This document shows, piece after piece, positions 8,594 through 17,406 of a DNA stretch of 64,000 nt. The stretch comes from Brevundimonas sp. UBA6550 (lineage in GTDB: Bacteria; Pseudomonadota; Alphaproteobacteria; Caulobacterales; Caulobacteraceae): assembly GCF_002434505.1 (NCBI RefSeq), contig NZ_DJKE01000004.1, positions 160,428 through 224,427 on the forward strand, read 5' to 3'. Made by a program: the position numbers and the translations under genes. Positions within the stretch are counted from its first letter, which is position 1. Each line of letters opens with the position of its first letter. Under the pieces are notes generated by a model. The model had not been told where the DNA came from and ran no database searches. It saw only the letters and a list, made by a program, of their open reading frames with translations.

Positions 8594-10111
8594 ATGAGCA
8601 TAGCGCCCGCCCCCCGCCCCTTCGAAGCGTTCGACGACGGTTTCGACGCGGACATGGCGTTCGACGACATGCCCGCGACCCAGGTCGGTCCGACGCGCGC
8701 GCCCCTGCCGTTCGCCGATGTCCACGAGGCCACGCCGGCCGTCGGTTACAACCCGGTCGGCGAGGTGATGGCCCAGGCCGAGGCCAGCCTGGCCGAATCC
8801 TATCCGGCGACGGATCTGACGCCGGCGGCCCTGGCGCCGACCGGCCTAGCGCCCGCCGCCGCCATCGGCGAGGTGTCGGTGCCGCGCATCGCCATCCATG
8901 TCTTCGCCGAGCGTCAGGACACCCTGGCGGCCGCCGAACGCGCGGCCCAGGACCGGCGCCTGTCGCGCGCCACGACCCAGATCCGCATCGGCGGCGTCGC
9001 CGCGGCGGTCGAGACCTATCAGCACGAGCCCACGCCGCCGCTGATCATCGTCGAATGCCTGAAGGACCCCCAGACCCTGCTCTGGGAGGTCGATCAGCTG
9101 GCCGAGGTCTGCGACGCCGGGACCAAGGTCGTCGTCGTCGGGGCGACCAACGACATCATCCTGTTCCGTGAACTGATGCGGCGCGGCGTCAGCGAATATC
9201 TGGTCGCGCCCTTGCAGCCGCTGCAGCTGATCGCGGCCATCGGCGGCCTGTTCAACGATCCGGCCCAGCCGTTTGTCGGACGCACCATCGCCTTCGTCGG
9301 CGCGCGCGGCGGGGCGGGGGCCTCGGCCGTGGCGCACAACACCGCCTATGCGATTTCGGAACGGATCGGGGCCAACACCGTCATCGTCGACTACGACCTG
9401 CCGTTCGGCACGGCGGGTCTGGACTTCAATCAGGATCCGCTGAGCGGCGTCGCCGACGCCCTGGGCCAACCCGACCGGCTGGACTCCACGCTGCTGGACA
9501 GGATGATGGTCCGCTGCACGGACAAGCTGAGCCTGTTCGCCGCGCCGGCCAGTCTGGACACGGACTGGGACATCTCGACCGAGGCGTTCGAAGAGGTCAC
9601 GAACCAGATTCGCGCCACCGCGCCGTTCGTGGTGCTGGACCTGCCGCACCTGTGGTCGCCGTGGATGCGCCGCACCCTGATCAGCGCCGACGAGGTGGTG
9701 GTGGTGGCGACCCCCGATCTGGCCAGCCTGCGCAACGCCAAGAACATGATCGACCTGATCCGTCAGGGACGACCCAACGATGCGCCGCCGCGTCTGGTGC
9801 TGAACCAGATCGGCGTGCCGGGCCGACCCGAGATCCCGGCCAAGGACTTCGGCGCGGCGCTGGGCGTTCACGCCAGCCTGATGATCCCGTTCGACGCCAA
9901 GACCTTCGGGGCGGCGGCCAACAACGGCCAGATGATCCTGGACGCGGGGGCCAAGACCAAGGCGGCCGAGGCCTTCCAGACCCTGGCCCAGATCGTGTCG
10001 CGTCGCGAACTGCCCGCCGTCGCCGGACCCAAGGGCAAGGTTGCGAAACCGGCCAAGCCCGCCGACGGCGGCTCCAAGTCGCTGTTCGCCGCCATGTTCA
10101 AGAAGCGCTGA
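8594..10111 (+). CDS. cpaE: Pilus localisation ATPase CpaE
   Basis: This 505-residue protein combines an N-terminal low-complexity region, a receiver-like domain (around residues 150-230) and a ParA/MinD-like P-loop domain with the deviant Walker A FVGARGGAGASAVAHN near residue 235. In Caulobacter, CpaE directs the pilus machine to one cell pole downstream of PodJ, which is also encoded in this window. It lies four bases after cpaD and three before cpaF, within one operon. Confidence 0.93.
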   Translation: MSIAPAPRPFEAFDDGFDADMAFDDMPATQVGPTRAPLPFADVHEATPAVGYNPVGEVMAQAEASLAESYPATDLTPAALAPTGLAPAAAIGEVSVPRIAIHVFAERQDTLAAAERAAQDRRLSRATTQIRIGGVAAAVETYQHEPTPPLIIVECLKDPQTLLWEVDQLAEVCDAGTKVVVVGATNDIILFRELMRRGVSEYLVAPLQPLQLIAAIGGLFNDPAQPFVGRTIAFVGARGGAGASAVAHNTAYAISERIGANTVIVDYDLPFGTAGLDFNQDPLSGVADALGQPDRLDSTLLDRMMVRCTDKLSLFAAPASLDTDWDISTEAFEEVTNQIRATAPFVVLDLPHLWSPWMRRTLISADEVVVVATPDLASLRNAKNMIDLIRQGRPNDAPPRLVLNQIGVPGRPEIPAKDFGAALGVHASLMIPFDAKTFGAAANNGQMILDAGAKTKAAEAFQTLAQIVSRRELPAVAGPKGKVAKPAKPADGGSKSLFAAMFKKR

Positions 10112-10114
10112 CGG

Positions 10115-11767
10115 ATGTTCGGCAAGCGCACAGGCCAGCCCGGCGTCGCCCCGGCGCCCCCGCGACCCGCCCCGGCGGCCGCGCCGGTCGCGGCCGCGCC
10201 CGTGTCGGTGTTCAGGACGGAAAGCGCGCCCCTTGCGCCGACGCAAACTGCCGCGCCCGCCTATGCCTTCGCCGACGACGACTTCGAACCGGCGGCCGAG
10301 GCCTTCGCGCGCGCCGACGCGCCATCGGCCGCTGGCGCTTCGGCGTCTATCGATCGATTGGACGCCCTGGCGTCCCGCCCGCGTCCCAAGCCCGAGGCGC
10401 CGCGCCCGGCCACGAGCGGCGCGGGCCCCAAGCCCACCGCCGGGCTGGAGCAGCTGAAAAAGGCACAGGCGGTCGCCGAGATCGTCCGCGAACAGAGCGA
10501 CTACTATCACGCCACGAAGACGACCATCTTCAACGCCCTGATGAACACCATCGACCTGTCTCAGCTGGCGCAGCTGGACCAGAAGGCGGCGTCCGAGGAA
10601 ATCCGCGACATCGTCTCCGAACTGGTGGCGATCAAGAACGTCTCCATGTCGGTCGCCGAGCAGGAACATCTGGTCCAGGACATCGTCAACGACGTCCTGG
10701 GCTACGGGCCGCTGGAGCCGCTGCTGAGCCGCGACGACATCGCCGACATCATGGTCAATGGCGCCGGCCGGGTCTTCATCGAGGTCGCCGGCAAGGTCCA
10801 GCTGACCAACGTCCGCTTCCGCGACAACACCCAGCTGATGAACATCTGTCAGCGGATCGTGTCGCAAGTCGGCCGCCGCGTGGATGAATCCAGCCCCATC
10901 TGCGACGCCCGTCTGCCGGACGGGTCGCGCGTCAACGTCATCGCTCCGCCGCTGGCGATCGACGGCCCGACGCTGACGATCCGAAAGTTCAAAAAGGACA
11001 AGCTGACGATGAAGAACCTGGTGGAGTACGCCTCCATCAGTCCCGAGGGCGCGCGCGTCCTCGGCGTCATCGGCGCCTCGCGATGCAATCTGGTCATCTC
11101 GGGCGGCACGGGGTCGGGCAAGACGACCCTGCTGAACACCCTGACCGCCTTCATCGACCCGACCGAGCGCGTCATCACCTGCGAAGACGCCGCCGAACTG
11201 CAACTGCAGCAGCCGCACGTCGTGCGCCTGGAGACCCGTCCGCCCAACCTGGAAGGGCAGGGCACGATCACCATGCGCGATCTGGTCAAGAACTGCCTGC
11301 GGATGCGCCCGGAGCGGATCATCGTCGGCGAGGTGCGCGGACCCGAGGCCTTCGACCTGCTGCAGGCGATGAACACGGGCCACGACGGCTCCATGGGCAC
11401 GCTGCACGCCAACAGCCCGCGCGAAGCCATCAGCCGGATGGAATCGATGATCACCATGGGCGGATACGGCCTGCCGTCGCGCACCATCCGCGAGATGATC
11501 GTGGGCTCGGTGGACGTCATCATCCAGGCCGCCCGCCTGCGCGACGGCTCGCGCCGGATCACCCACATCACCGAGGTCGTGGGCCTGGAAGGCGATGTGA
11601 TCGTGACCCAGGACCTGTTCGTCTACGACATCACCGGGGAGGACGAGCACGGCAAGATCGTCGGCCGACACCGTTCGACCGGCATCGCCCGCCCGCGCTT
11701 CTGGGACCGCGCCCGCTATTATGGGCTGGAGCGTGAACTGGCCGACGCCCTGGACTCGGCGGAATAG
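10115..11767 (+). CDS. cpaF: Pilus secretion ATPase CpaF (TadA)
   Basis: This 550-residue type II/IV secretion ATPase has a Pro/Ala-rich N-terminus, Walker A ISGGTGSGKTTLLNTL (about residue 329), an Asp box, Walker B RPERIIVGEVRGPEAFDLL and the His box TGHDGSMGTLHANS. It is the cytoplasmic hexamer that powers Flp pilus extension, and probably retraction in this family. It is three bases from cpaE and from the downstream tadB-like gene. Confidence 0.95.
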   Translation: MFGKRTGQPGVAPAPPRPAPAAAPVAAAPVSVFRTESAPLAPTQTAAPAYAFADDDFEPAAEAFARADAPSAAGASASIDRLDALASRPRPKPEAPRPATSGAGPKPTAGLEQLKKAQAVAEIVREQSDYYHATKTTIFNALMNTIDLSQLAQLDQKAASEEIRDIVSELVAIKNVSMSVAEQEHLVQDIVNDVLGYGPLEPLLSRDDIADIMVNGAGRVFIEVAGKVQLTNVRFRDNTQLMNICQRIVSQVGRRVDESSPICDARLPDGSRVNVIAPPLAIDGPTLTIRKFKKDKLTMKNLVEYASISPEGARVLGVIGASRCNLVISGGTGSGKTTLLNTLTAFIDPTERVITCEDAAELQLQQPHVVRLETRPPNLEGQGTITMRDLVKNCLRMRPERIIVGEVRGPEAFDLLQAMNTGHDGSMGTLHANSPREAISRMESMITMGGYGLPSRTIREMIVGSVDVIIQAARLRDGSRRITHITEVVGLEGDVIVTQDLFVYDITGEDEHGKIVGRHRSTGIARPRFWDRARYYGLERELADALDSAE

Positions 11768-11770
11768 ATC

Positions 11771-12748
11771 ATGCTGCCGATCCTCGCCGCCGTTCTGGCC
11801 TTCATCACCATCGGCGGCCTGGGCTGGGTCTTCGTCGGCGGCGAGGATTCCTCGTCCCAGGCGGTCAAGCGCGCCCAGGCCATCGGCGACGGCAAGAAGA
11901 ACCCCGCCATCGCCCGCAAGGCCGCCGCCGCCAATACGCCCGAAGCGCGCCGCAAGCAGATACTGGTCCAGCTTCAGGAGGCGGATCGGCGCGACCGCAA
12001 GGCGCGCACGACCCTGGACGCGCGCCTGAAACAGGCGGGCCTGAGGATGGGGGCGCGCGCCTTCTACATCGTCTCGGCCGTCGTCGGGGTGATCGCCCTT
12101 CTGGTCGCCCTGGTGCTGGGCCTGCCGATCCTGGTGGTGATCGGCGTGGGGCTGATCTTCGGCCTGGGCGTGCCGCGCTGGGTCATCGGCTTCCTGGCCA
12201 AGCGGCGGACAAAGAAGTTTTCGCTGGAGTTTCCCAACGCGGTCGACATCATCGTGCGCGGCATCAAGTCGGGTCTGCCGGTCCACGAGTGTTTCAAGAT
12301 CATCGGCCGGGAAAGCCCCCTGCCGCTGGGACCGGAGTTCCAGACGCTGGTGGAGGGCCTGGGCGTGGGCATGACGCTGGAGCAGGCGTTGGACAGGATG
12401 TACCAGCGGATGCCGACGCCCGAACTGCGTTTCTTCACCATCGTCATCGCCATCCAGCAGAAGACCGGCGGCAATCTGGCCGAGGCGCTGAGCAATCTGT
12501 CGTCGGTTCTGCGCGCGCGCCGGATGATGGGCGAGAAGATCAAGGCCCTGTCGTCCGAGGCCCTGGCCTCGGCCGGCATCATCGCCTCCCTGCCGCCGGC
12601 GGTCATGCTGATGGTCATGCTGACGACCCCGGCCTATATGATGCCGCTGTTCAACGACGTCCGCGGCAATTTCATGCTGCTGATGGCGGCGGTGCTGATG
12701 GCCACAGGCGTCTTCGTGATGAAGCGCATGATCTCGTTCAAGTTCTGA
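11771..12748 (+). CDS. cpaG: Inner-membrane pilus platform protein TadB (CpaG)
   Basis: The 325-residue protein has an N-terminal helix, a second helical pair near residues 95-140, a cytoplasmic T2SSF domain with FPNAVDIIVRGIKSGLPVHE and QQKTGGNLAEALSNLS, and two C-terminal membrane helices. These are the features of the TadB half of the tad platform, which couples CpaF to the pilus. Confidence 0.92.
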   Translation: MLPILAAVLAFITIGGLGWVFVGGEDSSSQAVKRAQAIGDGKKNPAIARKAAAANTPEARRKQILVQLQEADRRDRKARTTLDARLKQAGLRMGARAFYIVSAVVGVIALLVALVLGLPILVVIGVGLIFGLGVPRWVIGFLAKRRTKKFSLEFPNAVDIIVRGIKSGLPVHECFKIIGRESPLPLGPEFQTLVEGLGVGMTLEQALDRMYQRMPTPELRFFTIVIAIQQKTGGNLAEALSNLSSVLRARRMMGEKIKALSSEALASAGIIASLPPAVMLMVMLTTPAYMMPLFNDVRGNFMLLMAAVLMATGVFVMKRMISFKF

Positions 12749-12758
12749 GGCGGGCGGC

Positions 12759-13739
12759 ATGGAAGGTTTCATCCGCTTCATCACCGATCCGCAGAACCTG
12801 CTCAGCATCGGCGTGGGGGCGCTGGTCTTCGCCACCGTCCTGACCCTGCTGTCGTCGATGACCGGCGGGGTGAAGCTGGACAAGCGGATGAAGGCGGTCG
12901 CCGAACGCCGCGACGACCTGAAGCGCCGTTCGCGCGCCAGTATGGCCGCCGGCCAGGGCGGGCTGCGTCACACCGACGAGGGGTTCAAGAAGCGGGTCGT
13001 GGACCGGCTGAACCTGACCAAGCTGCTGGAAGACCCCAAGGTCGCCGGACAGATGATCCAGGCCGGCTTTCGCGGCCCCAAACCGCTGACCACCTTCTAC
13101 TTCTTCCGCTTCGCCTCGCCGATCCTCTTCATGATCGTGGCGGCCTTCTACATGTTCGTCATCAAGGTCGTGGACTGGCCCACGATGAACAAGCTGACGC
13201 TGGTGATGGCGGCGGCGGTGGCGGGCTTCTATGCGCCCAACCTCTATTTGAAGAACCGCATCGACAAGCGCCGCACCTCGATCATGCAGGCCTTTCCCGA
13301 CGCCCTGGACCTGATGCTGATCTGCGTGGAGGCCGGGATGTCGATCGAGGCGGCGATCACCAAGGTCAGCCAGGAGATGGGGCCGTCGTCCATCGACCTG
13401 GCCGAGGAACTGTCGCTGCTGTCGGCCGAGTTATCCTATCTGCCCGACCGACGGATGGCCTATGAAAACTTGGGCAAACGGACCAACCACCCGGGCGTGA
13501 AGGCGGTGGCCACCGCCATGACCCAGGCCGAGACCTATGGCACGCCGCTGGCCAATGCGCTGCGCGTCATGGCTAAGGAAAACCGCGACCTGCGTCTGTC
13601 GGCGGCCGAGAAGAAGGCGGCGGCGCTTCCGGCCAAACTGACCGTGCCGATGATCCTGTTCTTCCTGCCGGTGCTGTTCATCGTCATCCTGGGCCCGGCG
13701 GTCCTGAACGTCATCGACATGATGAAGGCCGGAAACTAG
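12759..13739 (+). CDS. cpaH: Inner-membrane pilus platform protein TadC (CpaH)
   Basis: This 326-residue T2SSF-domain protein pairs with TadB. It shows FPDALDLMLICVEAGMSIEAA and MTQAETYGTPLANALRVMA, with membrane helices at both ends. It is the last gene of the cpa operon; its TAG stop overlaps the stop of the convergent SRPBCC gene by three bases within CTAG. Confidence 0.92.
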   Translation: MEGFIRFITDPQNLLSIGVGALVFATVLTLLSSMTGGVKLDKRMKAVAERRDDLKRRSRASMAAGQGGLRHTDEGFKKRVVDRLNLTKLLEDPKVAGQMIQAGFRGPKPLTTFYFFRFASPILFMIVAAFYMFVIKVVDWPTMNKLTLVMAAAVAGFYAPNLYLKNRIDKRRTSIMQAFPDALDLMLICVEAGMSIEAAITKVSQEMGPSSIDLAEELSLLSAELSYLPDRRMAYENLGKRTNHPGVKAVATAMTQAETYGTPLANALRVMAKENRDLRLSAAEKKAAALPAKLTVPMILFFLPVLFIVILGPAVLNVIDMMKAGN

Positions 13740-14170
13740 GCCGTTTCGGCGGCGGTCTTCAGCCCCTCGGCGATGGCCTCGTGGGCCTTGCGGATCGCGG
13801 GGCGGTGCTTGTCGTGGAACAGTTCGCCGCGCAGGCCGGAGAAGCGCACGCCGGCCGCGACGATGCAGTTGCCGGGCGCCAGTTCCTCGATCTGGATGTA
13901 GCGCAGGCTCTGGAACAGGAAACCGCGCCGTTCCGCCCAGACCAGCCGCCCGCGCGGTTGCCATTCGACGATCTGCGCCAGGGCCTGATGCGGCGCCATC
14001 TCGGGCCAGGCCTCGGTCATGGTCAGACGGCCGCCATAGGCGATGACGCCCTCGACCTCGGTGTCGACCGGATTCCAGGCGCTCCAGCCGGCCAGGTCCG
14101 CGACCAGATCCCAGATCCGGTCCGAGGTCGCCTGAACCCCGACGCGCTTTTCGATGCGTGTGTCATCCAT
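13736..14170 (-). CDS. SRPBCC (START/polyketide-cyclase-like) domain protein
   Basis: The 144-residue protein has the SRPBCC layout: an N-terminal strand EKRVGVQATSDRIWDLVADL, the WNPVDTEVEG turn, and a C-terminal long helix closing a hydrophobic pocket. The family binds hydrophobic ligands; no ligand can be named. It faces the pilus operon convergently and is followed on the same strand by a ferredoxin-like gene upstream. Confidence 0.75.
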   Translation of the reverse strand: MDDTRIEKRVGVQATSDRIWDLVADLAGWSAWNPVDTEVEGVIAYGGRLTMTEAWPEMAPHQALAQIVEWQPRGRLVWAERRGFLFQSLRYIQIEELAPGNCIVAAGVRFSGLRGELFHDKHRPAIRKAHEAIAEGLKTAAETA

Positions 14171-14225
14171 GGTTTCGCTCTGGCACGGCTTGCCGCTCGA
14201 AGAAAGGCGCCAGTTCGACGCCCGC

Positions 14226-14579
14226 CTAGTTCGGCTCGGCCGCCTTCAGCCGTCGTCCGTCGTCCAGCCCCAGCCGCGTCTTGACCTCGAACAGATCGGC
14301 GCCGGCCGGCACGATCAGCAGCTTCTTGGGCTCGGCCGTATTGACCGCCACCACCGCCCCCTTGGGGCAGACGTCGAAACAGTCGGCGCCGGTGACGACC
14401 AGTTCGCCCTTGCGGCCCGACTTTCCCTTCTTGAGGCGAAGGTATTTCCGCAGCGCCTTCTTCAGCGTCAGATCGCCGTCGGGGCCGAAGCCGCCGTCCA
14501 GCTTCTTGGAGCATTTGCGGCACACCAGGACCACGTCCCGCCACTGCGTCTTCGCGCTCTTGAAGTCCTTCTCGGCCAT
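14226..14579 (-). CDS. (2Fe-2S) ferredoxin-like protein, thioredoxin fold
   Basis: The 117-residue protein carries VCRKCSKK and, about 50 residues later, DCFDVCPKGAVV. The four-Cys spacing matches thioredoxin-like [2Fe-2S] ferredoxins. It has a Lys-rich middle and no signal peptide. The start chosen (MAEKDFKSAK) sits at the family N-terminus; a longer in-frame form adds twelve unconserved residues. An electron-transfer role is inferred from the family; no redox partner is adjacent. Confidence 0.8.
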   Translation of the reverse strand: MAEKDFKSAKTQWRDVVLVCRKCSKKLDGGFGPDGDLTLKKALRKYLRLKKGKSGRKGELVVTGADCFDVCPKGAVVAVNTAEPKKLLIVPAGADLFEVKTRLGLDDGRRLKAAEPN

Positions 14580-14669
14580 GCGGACAGAAATCGCCGTTCG
14601 CGACGCCTTGCACAAGCGGTCGCGGCGCCGTCACCTGCGAACGGGCTGAAAATTTCACGGGACCTTCAC

Positions 14670-15809
14670 ATGCGCCGACTGTCCGCCGTCTCTACCCTGG
14701 CGTTGCTGCTCGCGGCCGGCGCAGCCCGGGCGCAAGCTGTCGATGCGGCCAGCGTCGACGCCGCCGTGCAGCGTGTCCTGCCCGAGGTCGTGACCTGGCG
14801 TCGAGACTTTCACCAGCATCCCGAACTGGGCTTCGCCGAGACCCGTTCGGCTGGAGTGATCGCCGAGCATCTGCGGTCGCTGGGGCTTGAGGTCCGCACC
14901 GGCGTCGGCAAGACCGGGGTGATCGGCATATTGCGCGGCACCCGGCCGGGCCGGACGGTCGCCCTGCGCGCCGACATGGACGCCCTGCCGGTGAAGGAGG
15001 CGACGGGTTTGCCCTTCGCCTCGACCGCGATCGGGAACTACATGGGCAATACGGTTCCGGTGGCCCACGCCTGCGGCCACGACATGCATATGGCCATGCT
15101 GATGGGGGCGGCCGAGGTGCTGGCGGGGATGAAGGACCGGATCGCCGGCACGGTGGTCTTCGTCTTCCAGCCGGCCGAGGAGGGCGCGCCTCCGGGCGAG
15201 CCCAAGGGCGGGGCGGCCCTGATGATCGCCGAAGGGGCGCTGAACGATCCCAAGCCCGAGGCCATCTTCGGCCTGCACGTCGTGCCGGGGCGTCCGGGCA
15301 GCGTCTTCTATCGGCCGGAAGGGTTCATGGCCGCCTCCGACCGCGTGGACATCAGCTTGAAGGGGAAACAGACGCACGGCGCCTGGCCCTGGCGCGGGGT
15401 CGATGTGATCGCGGTGGCGGGCCAGGTGGTCGAGACGGTCAACACCCTGACCGCGCGCACGGTCGATCCGACCACGACCCCGACCGTCTTCACCATCGCC
15501 ACGATCAACGCCGGCGTCCGCTACAACATCATCCCCGACAGCGCCTGGCTGGCCCCGGTCCTGACCGAGGCGGCGGGCGAGGGGAACGTCAACCCCGCCA
15601 CGCCCCCGACCACGGTGGCCGAGGACTTCAGCTATTTCCAGCAGGTCATCCCCGGCGTCTTCTACCACCTGGGCGCCAGCCCCGACGGCGTGGACCCCGC
15701 GACCTCCGCGCCCAACCACTCGCCGGAGTTCTCGCCGAACGAAAAGGTCCTGCCGCTGGGGGTGAAGACGCACGTCCTGACGGCGCTGCGGTTTCTGGAG
15801 CAGAGCTGA
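14670..15809 (+). CDS. Secreted M20 amidohydrolase with an internal deletion
   Basis: The product has a signal peptide (MRRLSAVSTLALLLAAGAARAQ) and the M20D hippurate-hydrolase-type peptidase fold. Metal and catalytic residues are visible in HACGHDMHMA, FQPAEEGAPP, FGLHVVPG and APNHSPEF. It is only 379 residues, whereas secreted relatives are usually about 430. The shortfall lies at NIIPDSAWLAPVLTEAAG (near residue 293), where the IPDS strand runs straight into a segment normally about 50 residues further on. The missing part is half of the lid/dimerisation domain. The frame is intact, so the gene may still be expressed, but activity is doubtful. Confidence 0.8.
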   Translation: MRRLSAVSTLALLLAAGAARAQAVDAASVDAAVQRVLPEVVTWRRDFHQHPELGFAETRSAGVIAEHLRSLGLEVRTGVGKTGVIGILRGTRPGRTVALRADMDALPVKEATGLPFASTAIGNYMGNTVPVAHACGHDMHMAMLMGAAEVLAGMKDRIAGTVVFVFQPAEEGAPPGEPKGGAALMIAEGALNDPKPEAIFGLHVVPGRPGSVFYRPEGFMAASDRVDISLKGKQTHGAWPWRGVDVIAVAGQVVETVNTLTARTVDPTTTPTVFTIATINAGVRYNIIPDSAWLAPVLTEAAGEGNVNPATPPTTVAEDFSYFQQVIPGVFYHLGASPDGVDPATSAPNHSPEFSPNEKVLPLGVKTHVLTALRFLEQS

Positions 15810-15816
15810 CTACGGC

Positions 15817-16791
15817 ATGAACAGGCGATCGCGAAGCTTCATGGGCTTTGCCGAGCCCAATCATCGGAGTTGCGCCTTGAACCAGACCGAACTCCCCTTC
15901 GAACCTTGGCGGTTCGTGCCGATGCAGGGCACGATCAATACGCGCGACGTCGGCGGCTATCCCACGACCGATGGTCGGGTCGTGGTGCGGGGGCGAATCT
16001 ACAGAAGCGCGAATCTGGCGCAGTTGAGCGACGCTGACGTCGAACGGCTAGCCGATCTGGACATCACCACGGTGGTCGATTTCCGCGGTCCAAAGGAAGC
16101 TTCCGACGATCCGGACCATCTTCCCGCAGGCGCCGATTATGTGAACAGTCCCATCATCGGCAGCACCAGGGGCGACGAGATCGACGACGCAGCCATCGCC
16201 AGGATGATCGCCGCCGCCGGGCTTCCGCCGACCATGCTGGATCGCGCCAGGGTCACGCCGCATGGCCCCTTCTACAGAATGCTCTATCTGGTCGACAGCT
16301 ATGGGACCGAACAGCATGTGCTGCGTCTTAGAGGCTATCGCGCCTTGTTCGAGAAGCTGCTGGCCTTGCCGGCCGGCGAGAACCTGCTGTTTCACTGCAC
16401 CGGCGGCCGGGATCGGACAGGCGTGGGGGCAGCCCTGCTGCTAAGGACCCTCGGCGTGTCGGTTCAGTTGATCGACGCGGATTTCGTGGCCACCAACCGC
16501 TATCTTCAAGTTGATCGCGACGATCCCGACGCGGTGGCCTTCCTGAAGTTCAAGTCGGCGAATGTTTTTCTCCAGCCCTCGTCGAACCGCTACTTCGCCG
16601 ACGTCGCCCGGCAGTTGGGGGCGACGCCCGATGTCCTTCGCGGGGCGGTGGAGTTGAAGGCGGTTCTGCTGCACAGGATGTACGCCGCCATCGACCGGCT
16701 GTACGGCGACTTCGACGCCTTCTCGCATCAAGAACTGGGTGTCGGCCGCGAAGAGCGCAACCGTTTGAGAGCTTTGTACACCCAGCCGTGA
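15817..16791 (+). CDS. Tyrosine/serine protein phosphatase (Y_phosphatase3 family)
   Basis: The 324-residue protein has the NTRDVGGYPT motif near its start and the phosphatase P-loop LLFHCTGGRDRTGVGAALLL near residue 190. It is longer than the paralogue near 0.7 kb, with extra sequence between the two motifs. Met9 and an in-frame TTG (LNQTELPFEP) are plausible alternative starts, which would remove the unconserved first residues. It follows the M20 gene by seven bases. Substrate unknown. Confidence 0.85.
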   Translation: MNRRSRSFMGFAEPNHRSCALNQTELPFEPWRFVPMQGTINTRDVGGYPTTDGRVVVRGRIYRSANLAQLSDADVERLADLDITTVVDFRGPKEASDDPDHLPAGADYVNSPIIGSTRGDEIDDAAIARMIAAAGLPPTMLDRARVTPHGPFYRMLYLVDSYGTEQHVLRLRGYRALFEKLLALPAGENLLFHCTGGRDRTGVGAALLLRTLGVSVQLIDADFVATNRYLQVDRDDPDAVAFLKFKSANVFLQPSSNRYFADVARQLGATPDVLRGAVELKAVLLHRMYAAIDRLYGDFDAFSHQELGVGREERNRLRALYTQP

Positions 16792-16833
16792 CAAGCGCCG
16801 CCCTTCTCGTGGCGCCTTTTGTCCCAATGGCGG

Positions 16834-17349
16834 CTAATGGGCCGAGTTGGCGATCAGCGTCTGGATGTCCCTGGGCTTGGCCAAGGTCGCGCCCTGCGTC
16901 GAATAGGTGGTCAGCTTGCCGTTTTCCCACAGGCCCACTTCCAGGGCCCTCTGCGTCGGGTCGATCAGGATATAGGCGGCGTTCGTCCCGCCTTCGTGCG
17001 CCTTGTTTCCCGAGGTGTAGAGAACCGATCCCTCGCGCTCCAGCGGCGATTGGGTCTGCATATGGGTCGCCAGCGTCTCATATTTCGCGCCGAGCAGGGT
17101 CTTGAGTTCGGGCGTGACGGCGCTGTCCTCGATCAGCTTGCTGGCGTTGGGATACTGGCCGACCAGGGCGTTCAGCGAGGACCAGTCGGCCTGCGCCGGT
17201 GCGGCGGGCGGAGGGGCGACATCGGTCGGCGCGGTCTGCGGCGGTGCGGCGGATGGCGCGGATTTGTCGGACCGCTCGGGGGAGCCGCAGGCCGCGATGG
17301 AAAGGGTCAGGGCGGAGACGAGGGCGAGGGGCGTGGCGCGCGGCGACAT
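16834..17349 (-). CDS. Putative lipoprotein of unknown function
   Basis: The 171-residue product has a signal peptide with lipobox SIAAC at about residue 20, then a Pro/Ala-rich linker and a globular domain containing LYTSGNKAHEGGTNAAYILI, followed by a strand-rich region that includes ALEVGLWENGKL. The start was set by GGAAGG nine bases upstream; an ATG three codons earlier is too close to it. It is probably anchored to a membrane. No family was recognised. It lies 57 bases downstream of dapE on the same strand. Confidence 0.65.
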   Translation of the reverse strand: MSPRATPLALVSALTLSIAACGSPERSDKSAPSAAPPQTAPTDVAPPPAAPAQADWSSLNALVGQYPNASKLIEDSAVTPELKTLLGAKYETLATHMQTQSPLEREGSVLYTSGNKAHEGGTNAAYILIDPTQRALEVGLWENGKLTTYSTQGATLAKPRDIQTLIANSAH

Positions 17350-17406
17350 GGCGATCATCCTTCCAGCGGTTTCGGATCAAACGTGAAGGGCGAGCGGCCC
17401 GTTCCG

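Noticed and set aside
8846..12883. A 1345-codon open frame on the minus strand across cpaE-cpaG and the start of cpaH
   Set aside because: It is the antisense of well-supported cpa genes. Its product is rich in His/Arg/Asp/Gln without any domain, the usual result of codon bias in high-GC DNA.
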